This document shows positions 6,935-14,924 of a stretch of 51,621 nt of DNA, piece by piece. Position 1 is the stretch's first letter. The number at the start of each line of letters is the position of its first letter. The notes beneath the pieces were generated by a model. That model was not told the DNA's origin and did not search any database. It saw only the letters and a list, made by a program, of their open reading frames with translations. Source of the DNA: Olavius sp. associated proteobacterium Delta 1 (lineage in GTDB: Bacteria; Desulfobacterota; Desulfobacteria; Desulfobacterales; JAFDCJ01); assembly GCA_902749685.1 (NCBI GenBank), contig CACVKW010001292.1:1-51621 (forward strand), read 5' to 3'. The position numbers and the translations under genes are program-made.

Positions 6935-9295
6935 TTGACCCCCAGAGTCGCAAAACTGCGCCAGCAAAGCTTTGAGGCCCAGCCCAGCATATCGGTGGAA
7001 CGGGCTGAGTTGGTGACTCAATTCTACCAAGCAAACTATGGAAAATATTCCAGCCCGGTACTCAGAGCATTAAATTTTAAGAATCTGTGCCAAAAAAAGA
7101 CGATCTATATCGGCGCCGCTGAGCTGATCGTCGGTGAACGCGGTCCGTACCCCAAAGCGGTTTCCACATTCCCGGAGTTGACCTGTCATTCGGCCGAAGA
7201 TCTTAGGATATTAAACTCACGCGAAATGACCCGATATCTGGTCTCAGATGAGGACATCGCGACCTACCAAAAAGAGGTCATCCCCTACTGGCAGGGCCGC
7301 ACCATGCGCGACCGGGTGTTCAGCCAGATTCCGCAGGAGTGGCTCTCAGCCTATAGTGCCGGCATGTTTACTGAATTTATGGAGCAGCGAGCCCCGGGCC
7401 ACACCGCGCTGGACGAAATTATTTATCAAAAGGGCATGCTGGATTTCAAAGAACAAATCGCAGAACGTTTGGCCTCCCTCGACTATCTGAACGACCCTGA
7501 AGCGGCGGACAAAGCCGAGGAACTCAGGGCCATGGATATTTCCTGTGATGCCGCCATTGTTTTTGCCGAACGTCATGCCGCGCTGGCGGAAAAAATGGCG
7601 GCCGGGGCACAAGATTCCTCACGCAAGGCTGAGCTTAACAAGATTGCCGCAACCTGCCGTCACGTGCCCGCCCGGGCACCACGGGATCTATGGGAAGCCA
7701 TTCAAATGTACTGGTTTGTGCATCTGGCAACCATCACCGAATTAAACGGCTGGGATGCCATGAGCCCGGGGCATCTGGATCAACATCTGGATCCTTTTTA
7801 CCAAAAGGGACTGGCGGACGGCAGCCTGGACCGCGAATCCGCCAAAGAACTCATCGAGTGTTTCTGGATCAAGGTCAACAATCAGACGGCACCTCCCAAG
7901 GTCGGTGTTACCGCCCTGGAAAGCGGAACATACAACGATTTTACCAATATCAATATTGGCGGTCTGACACGCGACGGTGCCAACGGTGTCAACGATGTCT
8001 CCTATATAATGCTGGAGGTTATCGACGAGATGCATCTGCTTCAACCCCAGGCCAATGTTCAGATCAGCCACAAGACACCCAATCGGTTTTTGAAAGAAGC
8101 CTGCCGGGTGATTCGAAAAGGATACGGGTATCCATCGGTGTTTAACACCGATGAAGTCATTATGGAGCAAATGCGCACCGGCAAAACCATAGAAGACGCC
8201 CGGCAGGGCGGATGCAGCGGCTGCATTGAAACCGGCAGCTTCGGCAAGGAGGCCTACATCTTAACCGGCTATCTCAATGTTCCCAAAATATTTGAACTGG
8301 CCCTTAACAACGGGATCGACCCTTTAGCCGGCGAACGACTCGGGCCGCAAACCGGTGACCCAGTCAGATTTAATAACTTCGATGAGCTTTACGAGGCCTT
8401 CGACCGGCAGTTGCAATATATCGTTGATCTGAAGATCAGGGTCAACAATTACATCGAGCGCATGTACGCGACTTATGCGCCCGCCCCCTTCCTTTCCGTG
8501 GTGATCAGAGACTGCATTGCCAAAGGACGCGATTACTATAACGCCGGGCCACGCTACAACACCAATTATATCCAGTGTTGCGGCATCGGCACCATAACCG
8601 ACAGCCTGAGCGCCATCAAAAAGCACGTGTTTGAAGACAATCAAATCAGCATGCAGCAATTGTTGGCGGCACTGCAGGACAACTTCAAGGGGCAGGAAGC
8701 CTTGCGCCTGCGCCTGTTTAACAAAACCCCCTTTTACGGCAATGACGAGGAATATGCCGATTCGATTATGCAGCGGGTTTATGATTCCCTGTTTAATGCC
8801 ATTGACGGCAAGCCCAATACCAAAGGCTCATTTTATCATCTGAATATGCTGTCCACCACGTGCCACATCTACTTCGGGCAGAAACTGGGCGCTTCGGCCA
8901 ACGGCCGCCTGGCCGCAATGCCCATTTCCGATGGGACGTCTCCCTCCCACGGGGCCGACCGCAAGGGTCCAACGGCCGTCATTAATTCCCTCGGTAAAAT
9001 GGACCAGATTAAATCCGGCGGCACGTTGCTCAATCAGCGGTTTTTACCCAGCGTGCTTGAAGGCGATGAGGGAATCGAACAACTTGCGCATCTCATTCGG
9101 GCTTATTTCAAGCTCAATGGGCATCACATCCAATTCAATATTGTTGATTCCCAGACACTGCGCAAAGCCCAGTCTGCGCCTGATGAGTACAGAGATCTGC
9201 TGGTTCGGGTCGCCGGATACAGCGATTACTTCATTGACCTGGACCAGCACCACCAGGAGGAAATTATTGCCCGAACCGAGCAGGACGCTTTTTGA
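6935..9295 (+). CDS. hypD: Glycyl radical enzyme, probable trans-4-hydroxy-L-proline dehydratase
   Basis: The 786-residue protein has the thiyl-radical Cys430 with Glu432 (GGCSGCIETG) and the radical-bearing Gly761 (RVAGYSDY). Every active-site residue I remember for Clostridioides difficile HypD falls at a constant offset of four: Phe148, His156, Asp274, Ser330, Asp335, Phe336, Tyr446 and Thr641. That pattern argues for dehydration of trans-4-hydroxy-L-proline to pyrroline-5-carboxylate, rather than a choline, glycerol or isethionate lyase. The start is a TTG placed 8 bases after a perfect aggagg that overlaps the end of the activase gene, so the two are translationally coupled. No proC-like reductase is next to it. 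The symbol is not the hydrogenase-maturation HypD. The enzyme class is certain and the substrate is likely, based on residue matching from memory. Confidence 0.85.
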   Translation: MTPRVAKLRQQSFEAQPSISVERAELVTQFYQANYGKYSSPVLRALNFKNLCQKKTIYIGAAELIVGERGPYPKAVSTFPELTCHSAEDLRILNSREMTRYLVSDEDIATYQKEVIPYWQGRTMRDRVFSQIPQEWLSAYSAGMFTEFMEQRAPGHTALDEIIYQKGMLDFKEQIAERLASLDYLNDPEAADKAEELRAMDISCDAAIVFAERHAALAEKMAAGAQDSSRKAELNKIAATCRHVPARAPRDLWEAIQMYWFVHLATITELNGWDAMSPGHLDQHLDPFYQKGLADGSLDRESAKELIECFWIKVNNQTAPPKVGVTALESGTYNDFTNINIGGLTRDGANGVNDVSYIMLEVIDEMHLLQPQANVQISHKTPNRFLKEACRVIRKGYGYPSVFNTDEVIMEQMRTGKTIEDARQGGCSGCIETGSFGKEAYILTGYLNVPKIFELALNNGIDPLAGERLGPQTGDPVRFNNFDELYEAFDRQLQYIVDLKIRVNNYIERMYATYAPAPFLSVVIRDCIAKGRDYYNAGPRYNTNYIQCCGIGTITDSLSAIKKHVFEDNQISMQQLLAALQDNFKGQEALRLRLFNKTPFYGNDEEYADSIMQRVYDSLFNAIDGKPNTKGSFYHLNMLSTTCHIYFGQKLGASANGRLAAMPISDGTSPSHGADRKGPTAVINSLGKMDQIKSGGTLLNQRFLPSVLEGDEGIEQLAHLIRAYFKLNGHHIQFNIVDSQTLRKAQSAPDEYRDLLVRVAGYSDYFIDLDQHHQEEIIARTEQDAF

Positions 9296-9368
9296 TGCTA
9301 AAGTTTTTTCCGTAACAGACGATAACAATCTTAACCACGCTATAATGGCGAGGTTATCCCAATGCTTT

Positions 9369-9395
9369 GAGGGTGATTCTTCGCGAGTCACCCTC
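9369..9395 (+). terminator. Hairpin 70 bases after hypD
   Basis: gagggtga and tcaccctc form a perfect 8-bp stem with an 11-base loop. A weakly T-rich stretch follows. Position and stem strength suggest termination of the hypE-hypD transcript. Confidence 0.5.
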
Positions 9396-9748
9396 ATTAT
9401 TGGCCCTTCCTTTAGTATTCGCCTGCCAGACCATCAAGTCGCCACATCACACCTGCCGCAGGATACAAATTTATGATCGGTGCGGCTGAATATCATTGTG
9501 AAAAATTGTGAAAAAAATTTCACAGCTATTATGGTATCCATGCCACACATACAAGAATCGAACAGGATCAGCACGGGGTTGACAAACTCTGCTACATATT
9601 GAAATTATTGTAGTTTATGGCCTGGGTCAAAAATAGGCATGCTTTGTGCTAAGAGGCATGATGATCGGCTACTGCCGAGTAATCATTCGGATTCCGCCAA
9701 ATTTACGGTATTAATAAAAAATATATCAACCCCTGAGGAAGGTGTTAA
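9396..9748. other. Intergenic region between hypD and the PilZ gene
   Basis: No gene is supported here. It holds a small inverted repeat around 9500-9527 (gtgaaaaa.. with ..tttcac) and a consensus -35 hexamer ttgaca at 9579-9584 followed after 18 bases by aattat, a possible promoter for the PilZ gene. A good Shine-Dalgarno (gaggaagg) sits just before the PilZ start. Confidence 0.4.
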
Positions 9749-10048
9749 ATGATGGAGTCCAGCCCTGACTATCGAGCTGATACGCGCTACCGCCACGAAG
9801 CCGCTATCATGTACGAGCACTATCGCTCTGGCAGGTATTTCGAAGGTACAATGTTTAATTACAGCCGGGGAGGGATGTATTTCGAATCCAATTTTGCACC
9901 GGAGATCGGCACAGAAATATTTATAGGGGTTGAGAACTCCCCCTATACCTCCGGTCATGATGTTTATCGTGCCAAAGTCGTCTGGCGCAAAAAATTGGAG
10001 CGTGCAGAGTCATACTTTTTCCACGGTGTCGGTGTAAAGTATTTCTAA
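9749..10048 (+). CDS. PilZ domain protein (putative c-di-GMP receptor)
   Basis: This 99-residue single-domain protein has the two PilZ binding elements: an arginine-rich N-terminal segment (RADTRYRHEA, residues 9-18) and the downstream NYSRGGMYFE (about 38-47), which matches D/N-x-S-x-x-G. Strands typical of the six-stranded barrel follow, ending with HGVGVKYF. PilZ domains bind cyclic di-GMP and change the activity of partners such as pilus, flagellar or exopolysaccharide machines. The start is set by gaggaagg 7 bases upstream. It stands alone between hypD and a convergent DUF2333 gene, so its partner cannot be inferred from context; the pil operon lies 13 kb away. Confidence 0.85.
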   Translation: MMESSPDYRADTRYRHEAAIMYEHYRSGRYFEGTMFNYSRGGMYFESNFAPEIGTEIFIGVENSPYTSGHDVYRAKVVWRKKLERAESYFFHGVGVKYF

Positions 10049-10066
10049 GGCAGACGAGTCAAACCA

Positions 10067-11050
10067 CTAGCTTTTTATGGATTGGGCCAGATCATCAATC
10101 CGTTCCCTTATGGAAATCAGATATCTGGCCATCTTGCCGCGATGATCGGCCATGATGGAATCATGATCCCCCCTTAGAACGATCAGCGGGTCAAAGGTAC
10201 AGATTTGATCCATATCCTTGAACGCAATGCGGATATTTTCTTTTCCCCCTTTTTCCTTGACCTCGGGATAAAGTTCAACAAAGGTGCGTAACACATCCCT
10301 GAGCACCAGGATGATGCCCTGGGTGTAATAAATATGGTTGTCCAGTTCGGTGTAGGCAACTTGATCATTGGACTGCACCAACAGCCCCAGCGGCTCATCT
10401 AAAAACTGTTTGCCGATAATAAAGTCAAGCATGTTGAACATATCATCCGTGCGCAGATTAAATACAGCGCCGCCATCCCCCTTGAGAAGATCAGCCTCGT
10501 ACTGTTTAATTTCGGCAATCCCTTTTTCGTATTGATTTTCGCTGGAGGGAAACCACCAGCTGTCGGAAGAAAAAGCAAAATATTTTTCCCGCGCTTCCTT
10601 TAAATTTTCGTTTTCCTTGTCCACCTTACCGTATTTGGCCAGATTGGTGGAAAAAAAGGTCGTCATCATGCGCGTGGCAAAGATGGTACCGCGCTGCCGG
10701 TTGGCCCGGTTGTCCAGCCAGCGGGTAGGTGAAATGATCAGATCATTGATGGACCAGCCAAAAGTGGAATCCATCTCCTGTTCCAGCCGGTTTCTGATGG
10801 ATGCCGAAAGGGCGGCACCTTTTTGGGGCGCCGCTGATTCCGGCTTCGTTGATTGCAGAACAGTCTCTAAATTGGGATCCAGATCGGGAAATCGGGTCGC
10901 GTCCAAGAGTGTGTATGCCCGGTAAACCGTCCAATACAATCCTGCCGAAAGGGGCCAGATTAAAATGAATGCCAGCAGGATTAGAACGATCCATTTGCCG
11001 AACTTTGTCATTTGGGGAATCAACGGTTTTTTTTCGGTTTTAGCTTCCAT
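10067..11050 (-). CDS. DUF2333 family membrane-anchored protein
   Basis: This 327-residue protein has one N-terminal transmembrane segment (about residues 18-40) and a large, probably periplasmic, mostly helical domain. The stretch SINDLIISPTRWLDNRANRQ and the later WWFPSSENQYEKGI and RTDDMFNMLDF match the DUF2333 family as I remember it from Pseudomonas and other proteobacteria. No biochemical role is established for the family. I chose the ATG at 11050; an in-frame upstream start at 11149 would add 33 residues that look like translated spacer. It is convergent with the PilZ gene and appears monocistronic. Confidence 0.75.
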   Translation of the reverse strand: MEAKTEKKPLIPQMTKFGKWIVLILLAFILIWPLSAGLYWTVYRAYTLLDATRFPDLDPNLETVLQSTKPESAAPQKGAALSASIRNRLEQEMDSTFGWSINDLIISPTRWLDNRANRQRGTIFATRMMTTFFSTNLAKYGKVDKENENLKEAREKYFAFSSDSWWFPSSENQYEKGIAEIKQYEADLLKGDGGAVFNLRTDDMFNMLDFIIGKQFLDEPLGLLVQSNDQVAYTELDNHIYYTQGIILVLRDVLRTFVELYPEVKEKGGKENIRIAFKDMDQICTFDPLIVLRGDHDSIMADHRGKMARYLISIRERIDDLAQSIKS

Positions 11051-11458
11051 TGATTTGGTTGACCTCGCCTCAGGGTTCACGATGCTGCATCCAATGTTAA
11101 TCCGCCGGACCCTCAGACCCTCAAACCACCAACTTTGTTCAGGTGTCAAAACCCATTTATCAGCACTGAATGTGCTATTTTCCCGGGCGGAGTCATTAGA
11201 TGTATGTATTCAGCAGGAATTTTGAGAGAGGTTAAGCACTAGCATGTCCTGTGTCAACAAAATGTGATCAAACCTATTTTCTTGACACTTGCTGTGGCCA
11301 TGCTACTTATATATTATTTGGGTTGAGCGGTTCAAGGTTCACGGTTACCGGTTAAAGCGCCCGATTTCCTCCCTCACAATGCAGGCCGCATCAAGCCGGT
11401 AGAAAACCATTCTCACCCCATGGGTGAAAATGGACCATCCAAACCATGGAGAAAAATT
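11051..11458. other. Intergenic region with candidate promoter and ggttca repeat words
   Basis: This is a divergent spacer between the DUF2333 gene (minus) and a lipoprotein gene (plus). On the plus strand, ttgaca at 11282-11287 precedes an AT-rich stretch (ttatatatta, about 11307-11316), a possible promoter with long spacing. At 11328-11355 the words ggttcaaggttcacggttaccggtt form a degenerate repeat; related words occur at 13765-13795 and 16560-16606. No gene is supported. Confidence 0.4.
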
Positions 11459-11938
11459 ATGCCGAAAACCACAATATTGGGTTCCGGAGTAAACACTCGA
11501 TTGGTATCTATCGCATTTATTTGGGCATTAATATCCCTGATTTTTATAGGATGTTCGGCTCCCATCTCGGGAAGCCTTCAAAGCAGCCCGGAGGTAACTG
11601 AGGTGTTTGAAAAAAGTCAGATCCTATCCAACCATCAATATTATGTTAGCGGTTTTCAAAGAATCCCCTATGCTATAATCGCAGTCGACAATAATTTTCA
11701 GCTCCGAACCGGACGCTGGAAACCGATTGATATGGATTCGACCGCATTGAATCAGTTGATCTACCGCATGGAACATGTGTACAGCTTAAATCCCAGGGGA
11801 GCCTGGATACTGGACCCGGAAGGCAACCGGCTGGGAGTCTGGTATTCATCCCAGTACCAGACCAAAGTGAAACGGGAAAAGGGTAACCGAATTGTGGTGG
11901 TGAATCCCGAACCACCGGATTTACGGGGTATTCCCTAG
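11459..11938 (+). CDS. Putative lipoprotein of unknown function
   Basis: This is a 159-residue protein not assigned to a known family. The N-terminus has a basic start, a hydrophobic stretch and a lipobox ending in FIGC (Cys about residue 32), so it should be a lipid-anchored envelope protein. The mature part includes WKPIDMDSTALNQLIYRMEHVYSLNPRGAWILDPEGNRLGVWYSSQY, which suggests a compact mixed fold. I chose the ATG at 11459 because a ggag motif lies just upstream; an in-frame ATG at 11420 would place 13 extra residues before the signal peptide. It is followed by another small lipoprotein gene about 200 bases downstream. Confidence 0.65.
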   Translation: MPKTTILGSGVNTRLVSIAFIWALISLIFIGCSAPISGSLQSSPEVTEVFEKSQILSNHQYYVSGFQRIPYAIIAVDNNFQLRTGRWKPIDMDSTALNQLIYRMEHVYSLNPRGAWILDPEGNRLGVWYSSQYQTKVKREKGNRIVVVNPEPPDLRGIP

Positions 11939-11984
11939 CCCGGACAAGCCGGTTGCAGCGAAGCGTAAATCCCGTTTTATCGGG

Positions 11985-12085
11985 GAATTGAAAATTGAAG
12001 ACTGTAAATTGAATATTTGTGGATGTCGCTTCTCTCTGTCTTTTTTTAATTTGAAAGAATACCTTAAGTATTCAATATTCAATCG
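11985..12085. repeat. Dispersed intergenic repeat, copy 1
   Basis: This stretch carries attgaaaattgaag words, the segment tttgtggatgtcgct...ctgtcttt, and an accttaagtattcaatattcaatc end. The same ordered parts recur at 37590-37695, with partial copies at 18400-18465 and 44225-44310. It lies 50 bases upstream of the DUF3568 lipoprotein gene. Confidence 0.6.
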
Positions 12086-12136
12086 TTACAAGATCCTGAC
12101 ATCAGGGGTTTAACCGCTAAATTAATGGGGTAAAAT

Positions 12137-12538
12137 ATGACGGGACGAAAAAAGATCAAAGCTGCTCTCTTTTTGCTCAGCACCTGGTTGTTGACGGGTT
12201 GTGTCGCAGTAATCATTGGCGCCGGGGTCGGCGTTGGTGCGTATACATACATCAAAGGGGAGCTCAAAAGATCTTATCCGGCCAAATTTGATAAAACACT
12301 GCAGGTCTGTATCGATATCTTAGATGATCTCAACCAGCCGATTATCGATGAAACCACCGACGGCGAAAAAACGACTCTCCGTAGCAAAAGAAAAGACGGG
12401 ACCGACCAGACAATTGATGTCTCAATCATCAGTATTGATTCGACCCTGGTGTCGGTTAGAACCGGCGTTGTCGGATATTGGAAAAAAGATATATCCCAGC
12501 AGTTTCATGAATTTATCGCTGAAAGGATAAAACGTTGA
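12137..12538 (+). CDS. DUF3568-type small lipoprotein
   Basis: This 133-residue protein has a signal peptide and lipobox LLTGC (Cys about residue 22), followed directly by a glycine-rich hydrophobic stretch (VAVIIGAGVGVGAYTYIKGELK). That arrangement is typical of DUF3568 lipoproteins. The remaining domain is a small alpha/beta unit with the segment DQTIDVSIISIDSTLVSVRTG. The function is unknown; the family is common in deltaproteobacterial genomes. The 3' end is only 3 bases from the end of the convergent gene on the minus strand. Confidence 0.75.
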   Translation: MTGRKKIKAALFLLSTWLLTGCVAVIIGAGVGVGAYTYIKGELKRSYPAKFDKTLQVCIDILDDLNQPIIDETTDGEKTTLRSKRKDGTDQTIDVSIISIDSTLVSVRTGVVGYWKKDISQQFHEFIAERIKR

Positions 12539-12541
12539 GCA

Positions 12542-13726
12542 TCAATTCTTTAATCGCTGGGCAAACGGCAGTTCGTGGTTGAGATTATCGATCTGTTCCT
12601 GTTCCAAACGATTTATTTCGTCAATATGTGTCTGCATCACCCTCGTCAGGCGTGAGTCGTAGAATCGATGCAGGCTATAGCTGGGGACAGCTTCAAAACC
12701 CCGCCTAATTTTGTGCCCCCCTCCGGCACCCGGGTCAAAACGATGGATGTGATTGGCAATGGCCCACTCAATCGGGACATAATAGCATGCATTAAAATGC
12801 AGTGAATTAACCGATCTCGAGCAGCCCCAGTATCGACCGTACAATTGAGCCCCTTTAGTTACCAGCAGTGACATTCCCAGCGGAGTCGACGGCTCTTTTT
12901 CGTCAAAGGCCGCCACAATCATCAATCGATGGCGATAATGGTGATACAATCCGTCAAAGAAAGGTTCGGAAAGGTACCTGCAGCCCCAGGGGCCGAATTT
13001 ATCGTTGGTGTCTTCATAATACCGATACATCAACGGAAAGAAGGATTGGGGAATATCCTTGCCGGTGAATATTTTGACAGAGACGCCCTGCTTCTCGATT
13101 GCTTTGCGCTCGCGCTTGATGTTGCGCCGCTGGTTGGAATTAAAAACCGCCAGATATTCATCGAAGTTCTCATAATTTTGATTCTGCCAGGCATAACTTT
13201 GGTGCCGCCAACTGAAATAGCCATGCTTTATCATCTCATGCCGCCACTGGGGGTCGGCAAACAGAAAGCTGCTTCCCGACATCCGGTAGCTGCGGCACAA
13301 TCGATCAATTTCAGCCACGATTAAAGCCGTCAATTCCGACTCATTCTCGCCGGCGGCAATTAGAAACCGATATCCGGTCATCGGCGTAAATGGGCTCATC
13401 CCGACCAGTTTTGGGTAGTATTGAATTCCCAGGCGGCTGGCTACGTCGGCCCAGACATGGTCAAATACAAACTCGCCGGCACTGTGTCCTTTGATGTACA
13501 TGGGTGCGAGCGCAATCAACCCACTGGAGGACCATACTGTCAGATGGTGCGGCAACCAGCCCGTTTTAGCTGTCGTGCTGCCTGATATTTCCATGAGCCG
13601 CAACCAGTCCCACTCTAGAAAGGGAGTCGCCAACGGGTTTGCCAATGTATCCCAAGCGGCACGGTCTATCTCGCAAATATCGCTTATCCAGGATACGGTA
13701 TATGATGACGGTTGCTGTTTTTTCAT
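12542..13726 (-). CDS. GNAT/FemAB-like protein, DUF482 (peptidogalycan biosynthesis/recognition family)
   Basis: This 394-residue protein has the conserved features of the DUF482 family, a FemAB-like member of the GNAT fold. Visible are PFLEWDWLRLME near the N-terminus, YYPKLVGMSPFTPMTGYRFLIA (about 103-124), SNQRRNIKRERKAI (about 200-213), YGRYWGCSRSVNSLHFNACYYVPIEWAI (about 303-330) and FDPGAGGGHKIRRGFEAV. Relatives use aminoacyl-tRNA or acyl-CoA donors to modify cell-wall or polymer substrates, but the DUF482 substrate is unknown. The start has no strong Shine-Dalgarno. It is a single gene, convergent with the DUF3568 lipoprotein and divergent from the FmdB operon. Confidence 0.82.
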   Translation of the reverse strand: MKKQQPSSYTVSWISDICEIDRAAWDTLANPLATPFLEWDWLRLMEISGSTTAKTGWLPHHLTVWSSSGLIALAPMYIKGHSAGEFVFDHVWADVASRLGIQYYPKLVGMSPFTPMTGYRFLIAAGENESELTALIVAEIDRLCRSYRMSGSSFLFADPQWRHEMIKHGYFSWRHQSYAWQNQNYENFDEYLAVFNSNQRRNIKRERKAIEKQGVSVKIFTGKDIPQSFFPLMYRYYEDTNDKFGPWGCRYLSEPFFDGLYHHYRHRLMIVAAFDEKEPSTPLGMSLLVTKGAQLYGRYWGCSRSVNSLHFNACYYVPIEWAIANHIHRFDPGAGGGHKIRRGFEAVPSYSLHRFYDSRLTRVMQTHIDEINRLEQEQIDNLNHELPFAQRLKN

Positions 13727-13870
13727 ACTGTTATCCGAAGGACATGGTTCGAATTGGACTTAAACTCCCAACCTTTGAACCTTAAACCCTTGAACGATCA
13801 TTAAAATTTAAGTCTGATATGCGACGATGTCATCTTTTTTTGAAGCTACTGAGGCAATTATACCAAATCC

Positions 13871-13898
13871 TTGACAATTACAGCCAGATAAATAATAT
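13871..13898 (+). promoter_or_regulatory. Sigma-70 promoter for the FmdB / Fur-FeoA operon
   Basis: Consensus ttgaca (13871-13876) is separated by 16 bases from taatat (13893-13898). The FmdB ATG follows about 40 bases later with an aaagga Shine-Dalgarno. No obvious Fur-box-like palindrome overlaps it. Confidence 0.5.
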
Positions 13899-13938
13899 TA
13901 ATAGATTAAACTAATTTTCTCGAGTAAAGGAAAACAAT

Positions 13939-14184
13939 ATGCCGCTTTATGAATTTAGGTGTTTAAAATGTAATGAATGTTTCGAATTTTTGGTGATGAA
14001 AAAAGAAGAGCAGGTGGAACTCAGGTGTCCTAAGTGCAAATCGGAAGATTTTGAACGGGTATTGAGCGTTTCAGGTCATTGCATGGGCGGCGACTCCGCG
14101 CAGGGCGGCAGTGCACAGTCACAAACTCGCAATTGTCCGGCAGGGTCCTGTACGACTTACGATATCCCCGGACCCAGCCGGTAA
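13939..14184 (+). CDS. FmdB-type zinc ribbon protein
   Basis: This 81-residue protein begins MPLYEFRCLKCNECFEFL, the signature of the FmdB regulatory family. Two CxxC knuckles are present (Cys8/Cys11 and Cys31/Cys34), which should bind zinc. The C-terminal tail is Gly/Ser/Gln-rich with two more cysteines. FmdB was named for regulation of formamidase, but most members have no proven role. It is the first gene of a likely operon with the Fur-FeoA fusion 56 bases downstream. A good Shine-Dalgarno (aaagga) precedes the ATG. Confidence 0.85.
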   Translation: MPLYEFRCLKCNECFEFLVMKKEEQVELRCPKCKSEDFERVLSVSGHCMGGDSAQGGSAQSQTRNCPAGSCTTYDIPGPSR

Positions 14185-14240
14185 ATATTGAATATTTTCA
14201 ATTCCGGCTCGTCCGGGTTAAGGCGTATGGATGTCAAATA

Positions 14241-14918
14241 ATGCAAATCCATGTTCAGGAAAAGCAGCAATTCAAAAAGCTGTTTAAACAGGAACATATT
14301 GACGAGTTTGAAGACCGGTTTAAGGTCCTGGAAGCTTTTTTACAGACTGAAAAACATGTATCGGTCAACGAACTGGTTGAGCGGCTTGACGATAACGGTT
14401 GGCGGCTGGATTCGGAGTTTGTAAAAGAGACGCTCAAATTAATGTGCCGCTTCGGTTTTGCACGCAAAAGCCGATTTGATAATGGCATGATACTCTACGA
14501 GCATCGCCACCTGGGACAACACCATGACCACATGGTCTGCACGAAATGCAGAAAAATCCTGGAATTTGAAGAAGAACAGATAGAACAGCTGCAAATAAAG
14601 ATCGCCGCCGCCCACGGGTTTCACATGTTGCAGCATAAATTGGAAATCTACGGAATATGTAATAGCTGTATCAGGGATCGAATTCAACTGATGCCGCTGA
14701 CACTGGCTAAACCAGGTGAGCGCCTGGTAATCAAAGAGATTAGCGGCGGTGCCGGCGCAAAAATGAGGCTTTTGACTATGGGGTTGCGAACAGATGATAA
14801 AATTGAGGTGATTACCAATAACAGCCTGGGACAATTGGCCATTGCCGCAGACCTAAAGCGCTACGTGCTGGGACGCGGTCTGGCAGAAAAAATAATGGTT
14901 GAGCAGGATAAGCGGTAA
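14241..14918 (+). CDS. Fur-family repressor fused to a FeoA domain
   Basis: In this 225-residue protein, residues 1-145 are Fur-like: a winged helix (about 15-75), the histidine cluster HHDHMVC (about 94-100), the first knuckle CTKC and the second ICNSC (about 136-140), which form the structural zinc site of Fur proteins. Residues 150-225 form a FeoA SH3-like domain (PLTLAKPGERLVIKEISGGAGAK, GLRTDDKIEV, LGRGLAEKIMV). FeoA domains are usually separate small proteins of the ferrous iron system or tails of DtxR-type regulators; a Fur-FeoA fusion is unusual. The ATG at 14241 was chosen because upstream in-frame sequence overlaps fmdB in another frame. No feoB is in the window. Metal-dependent regulation is inferred. 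Confidence 0.85.
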   Translation: MQIHVQEKQQFKKLFKQEHIDEFEDRFKVLEAFLQTEKHVSVNELVERLDDNGWRLDSEFVKETLKLMCRFGFARKSRFDNGMILYEHRHLGQHHDHMVCTKCRKILEFEEEQIEQLQIKIAAAHGFHMLQHKLEIYGICNSCIRDRIQLMPLTLAKPGERLVIKEISGGAGAKMRLLTMGLRTDDKIEVITNNSLGQLAIAADLKRYVLGRGLAEKIMVEQDKR

Positions 14919-14924
14919 TACGGC

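Noticed and set aside
13747..13760. ggttcgaatt resembling a tRNA T-loop
   Set aside because: No acceptor or anticodon arms can be drawn around it; it lies in the leader of the DUF482 gene.
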